DNA from: Chloroflexota bacterium
GTDB lineage: Bacteria; Chloroflexota; Dehalococcoidia; Tepidiformales; Tepidiformaceae
Assembly: GCA_016191435.1 (NCBI GenBank)
Contig: JACPOQ010000022.1
Coordinates: 102,132 to 166,131, forward strand
Direction: 5' to 3'
Length of the DNA: 64,000 nt
The stretch's first letter is position 1; every line of letters begins with the position of its first letter. The notes under the pieces are model-generated. The model saw nothing but the letters and a program-made list of their open reading frames with translations. It searched no databases and was not told where the DNA came from. Positions 35,608 to 43,782 of the stretch are shown here, in pieces. Both the position numbers and the translations under genes were made by a program.

Positions 35608-37766
35608 CGTCGTGCCTCGGTTTCAACGTAGCCTGGAGGGAATCGGAGGGCACGCAATTCATCAACCTCCAGCCGGGAAAATGGCGGCGAGAGCAGTCCC
35701 GTATCCTGTTGGCGAGCTCGGAAAACGGTGGCTATGAATGCCATGCGGTCCGTCAGGCTGGACCAATCGCTCGCGCTCGAACCCCTTGTGTCGCTCGCCT
35801 GTCCGCAGAGCTCGGCCCAAATGGCATTGGCCGGTTCGATGTCAAGGTCCACCACATCGCGCGGAAACGCGTCGCCGGGAAAGGCAGACCTCACGTCCTG
35901 GCCCGCTTTCAAGCTCACTCCGGGCAGGTCGTATTGGAGGATGAATTTCGTGGCGAATCGCCGCCACTCGCGTTTGAGGGAACCCGCGACCGGCCCGGCG
36001 ACACCCTTCAGCGAATCGACGAACGGCAGCGTCAGCGTCCGTTCGAGAAGCGGCTGAAGCCGGCGCTGCTCGTGGAAGACAGCCTGCAGATTCCCAGCGA
36101 GCACGTACTGTGCCCTCGTCCTGGCATCGGGAGACGCGGCCGCGTTCCCGTATGCCTGGAACGCGCCTCGCAAAAGCGTGCGTCCTTCGGCGTCTGGCGG
36201 TATGGCTTCCACCACCGCCCGTACGGCATCCGGACCTTCATCGAGCGCAACGACGAATCTCGCGGCGATCGGTGCGAGTTCGTCGAAGACGATCAGGTTG
36301 CCTTCGGCCATCGTTTCCCGGAACCCGGCGAGGAAGTCCGCGGCACCGGATTCAAGCACGCCCGGGACGGGCGTGCCGCCGCCGGCAATGGCCCTCACGA
36401 AGCCGGGCACACCGGAACCGCGGATGAAGGTGCCGGCCACGTTCGAAGCCCACGCGCCGAAAGCGAACCAGGTGACGTTCTGCCCGCCGATGCGTGCCGC
36501 GATTTCGTTCGCGGTCTCGTAATAGAACTGAGTGATAAGCAGGTTTCGTAGCACAGGGCCGGAGACCGACCTGACTTCCTCCACAGCACGCGTCCGCTCG
36601 TTGAGCGGACGGAACGGGGGCCGCGTGTTCGACTGTGGCCGAATATCGAAGCTCCTCGGGAAATGCGCCGCGCTCACCGACTTCGCTGCGGCGGCTCTGC
36701 CGACTTCGGCAAGCTCGTCTCGTTGCTCGGCCTTGTCCATCGCCCGCAGGTCGTCGGCACGAGCGGCCAGGTGATCCAGGCCAAGTTCCTTAAGCGCCTC
36801 AGGCTCAAGTTCGGCGTTGTATCGAATGTAGTGAAGCAGGGGCTCTTTCACGAGCCGCTCGTTGGCGAGCGTCCCTACCTCCCGGTCGATTTGCCACGGC
36901 GTCGGCGTTCGCGAGAGCGCCTGCAGGACCAGCTGATTCTGCCAACTGGCGTCGTCCATCAGCCCTGAAACGGTCCGCGCGGCGACCTGGTCGATTCGTG
37001 GATTCATGACCGTTGCGATCGATTCCCGCCGGGACCACGACCCCGTCCCGACGGAGACCACGAGCAGATTGTCTGCCCCGGTCGGCCAGCGAAACGGGAA
37101 TCCCTGGAGCGTTGCCACGAAGAAGAGTTGCAGGGCCGGGTTGTTGGCCATGCTCATCCCCCCATCGACAAACGCCCCGATTTCGCCGTCGCCAACCTCA
37201 AGCTCCTCCGGCATGAAATACAACGGCGCTGCCGTGCTTGCACGGACGGCGCGAGCCAGCGGTATGTCTCGATTCTTCGGGTAGTAACGGCCAAGCGGGT
37301 GATTGATCAACGGCCAGGTAGAAGACGTGTCCGCGCGGCGTGCGATAAGGCATAGGCCAGTAGATATGTTGGGGTCGCCCAGCGTCCGGTTGCCCAGGAC
37401 CCGGACCAGTTGCTCTTCCAGAGGAGCCGAGGAAATCTTCGCCGCGGATAGCTTCCCGATGAGCGGGATTTCCGATCTCCACCGCTTGGTCTCGAAGATG
37501 ATGCCGCCGAGGTCGGAGTAGAGGTCACGGAGTTCGCGCGTGTCGAGGCCCGTCGCGAGGCCGGCAGCGATGATTGCCCCAGTGCTGGTGCCGCCAATGA
37601 GGTCGAAGTACTCGGAGAGCTTGAGTTGTGGATTTTCGTGCCGCTCCCGCAACTCGGCCTCGATGCGGGCAAGAAACTCGATAGTAATGGCGCCACGAAT
37701 GCCCCCACCATCGAGCGCGAGGATACGTTTGGGGCCTTTTGCCTGGAGGCGTTCAAGCAGCGCCAT
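35604..37766 (-). CDS. Patatin-like phospholipase with long C-terminal extension
   Basis: 720 residues. The N-terminal patatin domain has the oxyanion motif DGGGIRG (residues 19-25), the nucleophile elbow GTSTG (Ser61) and the catalytic Asp in FVDGGMSMANNPAL (about residue 200). This gives a full Ser-Asp dyad for acyl-ester hydrolysis of membrane lipids. Residues about 350-720 are an additional domain I do not recognise, longer than in CapV-type phospholipases. It is the first gene of an operon with the MpaB-like oxygenase, and divergent from the membrane TIR gene with only 12 bp between the outermost possible starts. Patatins are frequent effectors in CBASS and other abortive defence systems. 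Confidence 0.92.
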   Translation of the reverse strand: MALLERLQAKGPKRILALDGGGIRGAITIEFLARIEAELRERHENPQLKLSEYFDLIGGTSTGAIIAAGLATGLDTRELRDLYSDLGGIIFETKRWRSEIPLIGKLSAAKISSAPLEEQLVRVLGNRTLGDPNISTGLCLIARRADTSSTWPLINHPLGRYYPKNRDIPLARAVRASTAAPLYFMPEELEVGDGEIGAFVDGGMSMANNPALQLFFVATLQGFPFRWPTGADNLLVVSVGTGSWSRRESIATVMNPRIDQVAARTVSGLMDDASWQNQLVLQALSRTPTPWQIDREVGTLANERLVKEPLLHYIRYNAELEPEALKELGLDHLAARADDLRAMDKAEQRDELAEVGRAAAAKSVSAAHFPRSFDIRPQSNTRPPFRPLNERTRAVEEVRSVSGPVLRNLLITQFYYETANEIAARIGGQNVTWFAFGAWASNVAGTFIRGSGVPGFVRAIAGGGTPVPGVLESGAADFLAGFRETMAEGNLIVFDELAPIAARFVVALDEGPDAVRAVVEAIPPDAEGRTLLRGAFQAYGNAAASPDARTRAQYVLAGNLQAVFHEQRRLQPLLERTLTLPFVDSLKGVAGPVAGSLKREWRRFATKFILQYDLPGVSLKAGQDVRSAFPGDAFPRDVVDLDIEPANAIWAELCGQASDTRGSSASDWSSLTDRMAFIATVFRARQQDTGLLSPPFSRLEVDELRALRFPPGYVETEARR

Positions 37767-37895
37767 TGAAACTCTCGGATGATGTGTCTGATGCGGACTC
37801 TACGCCGGCGATCGCCTCGAAAGCGTGAATCGAGTCTCACATCGCCGTATCCGCGCTGGCGCGGCGGAGATCGGCTGTGCATACTCCGGCCCGCA

Positions 37896-39578
37896 ATGCA
37901 GGGCGCACCTTCGGCCAAAAGACCCTCCGCTCTCTTGGGCTGGTGGCCGCTCCTGCTGACAGCAGCGAGTGCGGTGCTCGTCATGCTCGTCCTTACCTCT
38001 ACGACGCCCGAGCGCGCGTCGGCTCAGCCAGCGCCGCCCGCCACGTTCGCCGGCCAGATCCGTGGGCTTACGCCTCGCGACGGGCTGTCCGTGCGCGCCG
38101 AGATGAATGGGCTCGTCTGCGGGCTCAGCACCACCTTTGTCATTGACGGGGTGATGCGCTACCGCGTCCATGTGAACGGCCGCGGATCGCCGGACCACCT
38201 CCACTGCGGTGTTACCGGCGATCGGGTGTATTTCTACGTGGATGGAGTGTATGCGGGCTCCTGGACGTGGGATGCCGGCCTGACCGTGCTCGACCTCGAC
38301 GTGGTGAACCCTCCGCAGGGCGGGACAGGCCCCTCCGCCACCCCCGGTGCGCCCGCGGCGACTCCGTTTCCACCTCAGAGCGGTGGGGGAAGCCCGTCCT
38401 CATGCGGCATCGTGGGGTATCCAGAGCGTGAATTCGAAGGCTGTGGGAGGGTCGGGGTGACGTACCCAGAGACGATCGACGCCGGGCGGACGGCTAAGTT
38501 CACGCTGAAGGCGGCCCTCGAGGACCCGGAAGTTTTTGTCTTTTTCGCAAAGAATCTCCGAACTGAGGTGCCTTGCGGGCCGTTGCCTGACGAACGCACC
38601 TGCAGCCTAAGCATCCCTCTCTATGGTTCGATGAAGGCGCGAATCAGTTCCGACCCGCCGGGTCTATTCCCGGACGTAGTCGCTGCCCCACGCACTGCCG
38701 AGCGCGCTCCTCGGAGTTGGCTATGGGAGTGGTCGGCTTCGCCGTCGTCCGGACCGGTTGACTACCGGGTCACAATCACGCTGGAAACCGGCGAAGCCAC
38801 GCCACAGACCCTCACCAGGTTCCCGGACCTCCTGGTGAGCGTGCCAGCGCCGCCAACGCCAACCCGCACTCCGGCAACCCCCACGAGTACGCCGGCTGCG
38901 ACGGCCACCAGTGGCGCCATGCCCACCGCGACCGCCACCTTTACTCCCGGTGGTCGTGACCGCGGCGGCGACGGCCGGAGTTCCGTATGGATCCTGCTGA
39001 CCGTGACTGGACTGGCCGGATTGGGAGGGCTCGTACCCCTCGTGTTGCTCGTGATTGTGCCGCGGTCTCGTCGCGGCAACAGCCCAGACGTCTTTTTGAG
39101 CTACCGCCGCGGAGACGCGGCGGGATGGACCGGGCGCATCTTCGACCACCTGGTCAAGGATCTCGGCGATGAGCATGTTTTCCAGGACATCGTTGATATC
39201 GAAGGCGGCGTGGACTGGGTGGATGAATTGCACGAGAAGGTCGCCACCTGCGACGTGCTCATCGCGCTCATTGGCGAGCGGTGGGTTGGTAGCCAGCCCG
39301 ATGGCGGGCGAAGAATCGACCAGGCCGACGATTGGGTGAGGCTTGAGACCGCGCGCGCCCTTGCGGGCACCTGTGTCGTGATCCCCGTGCTCGTGGACGG
39401 CATGAAGATGAGCGCGCTGGGTGAGCTTCCCGAAGACCTCTCACGCCTGCGCCGCCGCAACGCCATCGAGGTCTCAGCTGTCAACTTCGACGCGGACATG
39501 AAACGCCTGATACGGGCCGTCAGGAGTTCTCGCTCGCGGCGGAAGAACGCTGCCACGATGCCCGATCCAACGTCCTAA
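37896..39578 (+). CDS. Membrane-anchored TIR-domain protein with extracytoplasmic domain
   Basis: 560 residues from the ATG at 37896; the frame is open to 37779, but the extra 39 residues are basic and unlike a protein start. A membrane/signal segment (about residues 12-33) is followed by a beta-rich exported domain (about 40-330) containing several Cys. Then comes a Pro/Thr/Ala stalk, a second membrane span (about 362-390) and a C-terminal cytoplasmic TIR domain (395-545). The TIR begins DVFLSYRRGDAAGW and has the NADase-type WxxxE motif in DWVRLE (Trp480, Glu484). Topology suggests an outside sensor controlling an inside TIR enzyme. Tail overlaps the SLOG-like gene by 4 bp (convergent). Confidence 0.87.
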   Translation: MQGAPSAKRPSALLGWWPLLLTAASAVLVMLVLTSTTPERASAQPAPPATFAGQIRGLTPRDGLSVRAEMNGLVCGLSTTFVIDGVMRYRVHVNGRGSPDHLHCGVTGDRVYFYVDGVYAGSWTWDAGLTVLDLDVVNPPQGGTGPSATPGAPAATPFPPQSGGGSPSSCGIVGYPEREFEGCGRVGVTYPETIDAGRTAKFTLKAALEDPEVFVFFAKNLRTEVPCGPLPDERTCSLSIPLYGSMKARISSDPPGLFPDVVAAPRTAERAPRSWLWEWSASPSSGPVDYRVTITLETGEATPQTLTRFPDLLVSVPAPPTPTRTPATPTSTPAATATSGAMPTATATFTPGGRDRGGDGRSSVWILLTVTGLAGLGGLVPLVLLVIVPRSRRGNSPDVFLSYRRGDAAGWTGRIFDHLVKDLGDEHVFQDIVDIEGGVDWVDELHEKVATCDVLIALIGERWVGSQPDGGRRIDQADDWVRLETARALAGTCVVIPVLVDGMKMSALGELPEDLSRLRRRNAIEVSAVNFDADMKRLIRAVRSSRSRRKNAATMPDPTS

Positions 39579-40399
39579 CAGTCCAGCGGGTGGATAATCT
39601 CGACGGGGATGCCGCGTCGTCGCATCTCATCGACCATGTGGCCCGTACCCCCCGGGCCATCGCCCGTTCGACCGTTCCACACGACGATGCCACGGACGCT
39701 TGAAGCACCGCTCGCAAGAGCCGAGTACAACTGCCAGCGGTTGCATCGCTCGTATGGATTCGCGCCGGGCGGCGGTGCAAGCGGCAAGACCCTCAGCGTG
39801 ACCCCTGGTGCGCGCGTCGACCGCTGGTAGCGCTTGGTCCACTCCACTCCCGCGAACGCCACGGACGAAGCGAGGAAGCGTTGCTCATCGAAGGGGAGGC
39901 AGACGGCAACCTTCATCCGGAGGGCCAGCGCGGCTTCGATGAAGAGCAGGTCCCCACCCGCCGCCGCGCTACTGACGGCGAGACACCCTTCACGCGCGCC
40001 GCCTTCATCGAGGCTCGCGCTTATCGCCCGCGTTACGGGGCTCACCGACGTCACGGGGAAGCGCGGCGCCTGTCTCGTGGGAGCATCGACCATGTGCCCG
40101 CTGAAAATGAAGGCCGCCAAGGGCGCGCCCGGTGGGGGCGTCTGTACCGTGAGCAAGCGAGCCCGCAGTTCGTAGGCCCGCGCGGAGGCTGGGTGCTTCG
40201 ACAGCACTCGCTCAATCTGCTCATTTGCCAGGCCCGTTACCCTGGAGCCAAGGAGCGAGTCCGCTGCCGCCAGCCGGGCGTCCAACTCGGACTGTGCGTC
40301 CGGAGCCTCGTCAACAAGGAACAACAGATCGCCCCCCGCGCGTGCGGCGGAGGCCTCTTCGAACCACTTCCGCCAGGCACCTTCTTCACCGGCCGTCAC
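39575..40399 (-). CDS. TPR-linked SLOG-like (Rossmann nucleotide-binding) domain protein
   Basis: 274 residues. N-terminal half is helical and TPR-like (IERVLSKHPASARAYELRARLL). The C-terminal part has the conserved pattern of a domain often attached to TPR, cyclase or defence proteins: FSGHMVDAPTRQAPRFP, GGDLLFIEAALALRMKV, CNRWQLYSALASG and WNGRTGDGPGGTGHMVDEM. The glycine-rich strands and loops resemble SLOG/lysine-decarboxylase-like nucleotide-sugar binders, the fold used by Thoeris ThsA and TIR-associated receptors to bind NAD-derived signals. I infer nucleotide binding; the family name is uncertain. Its start faces the TIR-DUF2071 gene across a 152-bp divergent promoter region. Confidence 0.65.
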   Translation of the reverse strand: MTAGEEGAWRKWFEEASAARAGGDLLFLVDEAPDAQSELDARLAAADSLLGSRVTGLANEQIERVLSKHPASARAYELRARLLTVQTPPPGAPLAAFIFSGHMVDAPTRQAPRFPVTSVSPVTRAISASLDEGGAREGCLAVSSAAAGGDLLFIEAALALRMKVAVCLPFDEQRFLASSVAFAGVEWTKRYQRSTRAPGVTLRVLPLAPPPGANPYERCNRWQLYSALASGASSVRGIVVWNGRTGDGPGGTGHMVDEMRRRGIPVEIIHPLDC

Positions 40400-40403
40400 G
40401 CGG

Positions 40404-41778
40404 GCGACTGTAGCACTTCGTTGACCGCCATTGGCCGCGTCGAATGATCGGCGACGTCAGATTGAAACGATTCGACTGACCGTGTCATGCTAAGGTTCGC
40501 GCCCTAAGCGAATCCAATACCTTCAGGACGGCATCCCAGGGGGCTTGAACCATGAAGATCTTCATCAGCTACCGGCGTGACGACAGCGCCGGTTGGGCCG
40601 GCCGAGTCTATGACCGGATCTCAAACGAGTTCGGCCCCGAGAACTGCTTCATGGATGTCGAAGGCCTCCAGGCAGGGGAGAACTTCGACACGGCGATCCT
40701 TGAGCAGGCCTCGGCTGCGGATGTGGCGCTCGTGATGATCGGCCCGAACTGGTTTGTCCCGGACGCGGCGACCGGGCTTCGCCGTATCGACAAGCCCGGT
40801 GACTGGGTCCGGCGTGAGATTGAGACAGCGCTTGCGAGCGGCTCCACGGTGATCCCGTTGCTCGTCCAGGGCGCACGGTCCCCGCGGTCGAACGACCTTC
40901 CGGAAACACTGCATGACCTTGGCCGCAAAGAAACCTTCGCCCTCGATATGAAGGGCTTCCGTGACGACCTCGATAGGCTCATGCCACGCATCCAGTCGCT
41001 CGATCCCTGGCGGCCCTTCAAACCCCCGGCGAGGGCGCCAATCGCGGACCACATCTGGCAGGACAGCCTGCACCTCCACTGGCCGGTCGACCCGGATGGG
41101 TTGCTGTCGTGGCTTCCCGAGGGGTTCGCCCTCGATACCTACGAGGGCAAGGCGTGGATAACGGCTGACTGCGTACGTTCGTCATCGGTTTGGTTCAGCA
41201 AGTTGCCAAAGCTGCTTCCGCCGGTTCGGCTGGCAGGAAAGGCCGGCTCTCGGATCCCCGGCGTCGGCGACTTCGCGAACCAGCCGATCGTGAACTGGAA
41301 GACCTACGTCTCCTACCGGGGCCGGCAGGGGTATCTGCCGTTGTACATGTCGCTACCCACGGTCGCATCCTGGCTAGTCTGGAAGGCAACGAGCCCTTCC
41401 ATGCCCTTTCACCATCGGCCGATTCGCTTCACGCGCACGGGTGAAGAACGTTCATTGAGCATGGCGCCGGGCGGTCCCGGCATCCGGGCGAAGTATCGGC
41501 CGGTCGGAGATTCATTCATCGCCCGCCGGGACAGCATCGAAGAGTTTCTGTATCACCGTTTCCTGGTGTATTCCGGGGCAGGCGCTTCCGGGAGCGCGGG
41601 GCAGATGGAGATGCAATTCGCCCCGTGGTCCCTGAAGGAAGTGGAACTCCTGGAACTGAAGGAGTCATTCCTTAAGCGATTCGAATTGAAGTCACTTGGC
41701 CCACCAGTAGCACACCAATCCACCCGGATCACCGCCACCAGTTGGCCTCCGCAGCCCGTCGACAAGGGCAATAGGTAG
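40404..41778 (+). repeat. Tandem duplication unit, copy 1 (promoter plus TIR-DUF2071 gene)
   Basis: Begins at GCGACTGTAGCA and includes about 148 bp of upstream sequence with the shared blocks TTGACCG..ATTGGCCG and GCTAAGGTT, then the gene. It is homologous throughout to 41842-43123, showing duplication of a whole promoter-gene unit. Confidence 0.8.
40552..41778 (+). CDS. TIR domain fused to DUF2071 (YqjF-like) domain
   Basis: 408 residues; ATG at 40552 with AGGGGG upstream. TIR domain residues 1-150: MKIFISYRRDD start, FMDVEGLQAGENF, LVMIGPNW and the WxxxE motif WVRRE (Trp85, Glu89), the position of the catalytic Glu in NAD-cleaving TIRs. Residues about 165-395 match DUF2071: LHLHWPVDPDGLLSWLPEGFALDTYEGKAWI, TYVSYRGRQGYLPLYMS, FHHRPIRF and FLYHRFLVYS..FAPWSL. 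DUF2071 is related to the acetoacetate-decarboxylase fold, a small-molecule barrel. No membrane segment, so a soluble TIR enzyme with a ligand or substrate domain is expected. Upstream, the divergent SLOG-like gene shares the regulatory region. Confidence 0.87.
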   Translation: MKIFISYRRDDSAGWAGRVYDRISNEFGPENCFMDVEGLQAGENFDTAILEQASAADVALVMIGPNWFVPDAATGLRRIDKPGDWVRREIETALASGSTVIPLLVQGARSPRSNDLPETLHDLGRKETFALDMKGFRDDLDRLMPRIQSLDPWRPFKPPARAPIADHIWQDSLHLHWPVDPDGLLSWLPEGFALDTYEGKAWITADCVRSSSVWFSKLPKLLPPVRLAGKAGSRIPGVGDFANQPIVNWKTYVSYRGRQGYLPLYMSLPTVASWLVWKATSPSMPFHHRPIRFTRTGEERSLSMAPGGPGIRAKYRPVGDSFIARRDSIEEFLYHRFLVYSGAGASGSAGQMEMQFAPWSLKEVELLELKESFLKRFELKSLGPPVAHQSTRITATSWPPQPVDKGNR

Positions 41779-41841
41779 GCGACGTACCTGCACGTCGTCG
41801 AACCAACGCCGCCATGGCCTATCACCGCTGGCTACCATCTC

Positions 41842-43123
41842 GCGACTGTAGCAGTTTCGCGGTGACCGTTGGCCGTAGCGTGCGATCAACAGTGTGAAAC
41901 GTGAACTATCGAATGCCCGCGCCTTGCGCTAAGGTTGGCGGGCCTGGCGGGTTGAACAACCCGAGGACTGCCGGACGAGGGGCCTGGGGCATGAAGATCT
42001 TCATCAGCTACCGGCGTGACGACAGCGCCGGTTGGGCCGGCCGGGTCTATGACCGGATGCATCGACGGCGGATGTCGCTCTTGTAATGATCGGGCCGAAC
42101 TGGCTCGCGCAAGGTGCCGTGACGGGGGCACGCCGCCTCGACCACCCGGGAGATTGGGTGAGGCGGGAAGTCGAAACGGCGCCTGGAAGTCACGCGACGG
42201 TGATTCCTCTGCTCGTCCAGGGTGCGAAGTCGCCGCGAACGACGGACCTGCCGGCCAGCCTTTCGGAACTCGGTCGCAAAGAGAACTTTCCGTTGGATAT
42301 GAGGAGCTTCGGTGACGACCTGGACCGCCTGATGCCGCGCCTCCAGTCACTGGATCCGTGGTGCTCCTTCGCGCCGCCGGAAAGGCCGCCGCTGATGGAC
42401 GGCGTTTTCGAGGATGTCCTCCACCTGCATTGGCCCGTCGATCCGACGAGCCTCCTGGGCCACCTTCCAGCGGGATTTGAAGTCGATACGTATGGCGGCA
42501 AGGCCTGGATCAGCGCGGAGTGCGTGGGCGTTGCCACAGGATGGTATCGACGGACGCCGCGGCTGCTCCCGGCGTTCAGAGCGGCGGGTCGCGCAAGCGA
42601 AAGGTTGGGCCTTCAAAACTTCGCCCGGATGCCGACCGCCTGGTGGCGGACCCACGTTTCTTACCGAGGACGTCCCGGTTGGCTAGCGTTGTACGTAGCC
42701 TCTCCGAATATCGTCGGAGCGTTCTTGCTCAGAGCTTATGCTCGAACCTACCCCGTTAACCACCGGGCGTTCCGTTTCTCCCGGTCTGGCGAGGACCGAT
42801 CAATGCAAGTCGCTGCAAAAGGGAGTCCCTCTGTCCGAGCGACATACCGGCCAGGTGGCGTGGCATTCATCCCCAGGCGGGATACACTGGAATCGTTCCT
42901 CTACCACCGCAACCTCATCCACGGCGGCCCGCCGGGCTCTCCCCTGTCGAGCCAGGTGGAGATTCAATTCGCACCCTGGTCGCTCCGGCAGGCTGAGGCT
43001 CTCGAACTCAAGGAGACGTTCTTCAAGCGGTTCTCGTTGCAGCCGCTTGACGCTCCCGTCGCGCACACGGCGACGCGTATCTCGGCGGCTTGCTGGTCGG
43101 CGGCGCCCGCAGGCGAACAGTAG
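41842..43123 (+). repeat. Tandem duplication unit, copy 2
   Basis: Homologous to 40404-41778, starting at the same GCGACTGTAGCA block. The first 68 bp of the gene (41991-42058) differ from copy 1 by a single base, whereas the upstream and downstream parts are much more diverged. An 88-bp segment of the TIR coding region is missing. Confidence 0.8.
41991..43123 (+). pseudogene. TIR-DUF2071 paralogue with TIR disrupted by an 88-bp deletion and frameshift
   Basis: The ATG at 41991 gives a 31-residue peptide (MKIFISYRRDDSAGWAGRVY...) ending at TAA 42084-42086. Relative to the paralogue, bases equivalent to 40620-40707 are deleted; 88 is not a multiple of three, so the frame shifts. The original frame resumes as ASTADVALVMIGPNW, and an ATG at 42086 overlaps the stop (TAATG), giving a 345-residue frame with the second half of the TIR (including WVRRE) and an intact DUF2071 domain. 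The BB-loop half of the TIR is lost, so enzymatic activity is unlikely. The DUF2071 part has kept an open frame and may still be made by reinitiation. Confidence 0.82.
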
Positions 43124-43632
43124 CGAAACGGGTTGTGAAGCATCGCTAACACGAAGTCTCACCGGGTCTTTGCGGCAGTCGGCTCCGCCGCGGGCCGGTC
43201 AGACCCGCGCGTCGTCGAACTCGGTCCGGACTGCAGCCCCTCCGCGGTGTGCATTGCTCTGCCTGAGCTATGGCCTGCGGCTCGCCAGCCCTACTTCGAG
43301 CACCATCGGTACGACGAGGTCTTGGTCGGTTTCGAACATACGTGCCGATGTTCGTACAGTGGTGAGTACTAACCGGGGAATTCCGTTCACCGTCAGATTC
43401 AAGATCCCGCCTGCCCCCCGCCGACGCGGGTAGCGGCGGGGGCCAGGCCCGGCCGGCCACGGACGCCGTAGGCCTCTTGGTCCTCGCCCTCGTTGTCTTT
43501 GCATCAGCACCGGTATCCATCTCTGTAACCCGCATCAGCGGACGTATCTATTCGGGTATCGTTTAGCCCGAACCACTTGATGTCACTTCTTACGTGCCCA
43601 ACTATCGAGCTATCGAGCCGAGGGGGCGCGCT
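43124..43632. other. Intergenic region between the TIR island and the prophage remnant
   Basis: About 500 bp with no supported gene. It contains a palindrome at 43333-43354 and a GC hairpin (CCCCCGCC at 43415-43422 with GGCGGGGG at 43435-43442) that may end the upstream transcript. A phage attachment site could lie here, but the right end of the element is not defined and I could not identify a repeat. Confidence 0.5.
43333..43354. promoter_or_regulatory. Palindromic operator CGAACAT-N8-ATGTTCG
   Basis: Perfect 7-bp arms CGAACAT (43333-43339) and ATGTTCG (43348-43354). Each half contains GAAC/GTTC, the half-site used by LexA of Gram-positive-type bacteria, but the spacing differs from the usual GAAC-N4-GTTC. 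It may be a repressor operator at the prophage edge. Confidence 0.4.
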
Positions 43633-43782
43633 ATGGCGAAGCGAAACCGGCCACCGTTCACCCTCAGGAGCGAGTGGAAAGCAGGACCGAGCAACCCTGC
43701 CTGGGAGGAGGTCTGGCGCCGCATCTTCGCTGGCCCCCTTCGCGGCTTCACTCTCCCGGACCCGCCCTTGGACGAACGATGA
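43633..43782 (+). CDS. Small hypothetical phage protein
   Basis: 49 residues from the ATG at 43633 with GAGGGGG upstream (MAKRNRPPFTLRSEWKAG...). Basic, Trp-rich, no family recognised. Its stop overlaps the RusA start (ATGA), so it is cotranscribed with the phage recombination genes. Confidence 0.5.
   Translation: MAKRNRPPFTLRSEWKAGPSNPAWEEVWRRIFAGPLRGFTLPDPPLDER

Noticed and set aside
40552..42058. 68-bp repeat as an insertion-sequence end or attachment site
   Set aside because: It is the start of homologous coding sequence and extends into homologous promoters, so gene duplication explains it.
34471..43123. Calling the TIR island a Thoeris or CBASS system
   Set aside because: Thoeris needs ThsA (with SLOG plus effector domain) and ThsB; CBASS needs a CD-NTase, and none is encoded here. 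Only component-level similarity is claimed.
42738..43433. 231-codon plus-strand frame running past the TIR-DUF2071 copy
   Set aside because: Ser/Arg-rich out-of-frame shadow of the DUF2071 region with no independent support.
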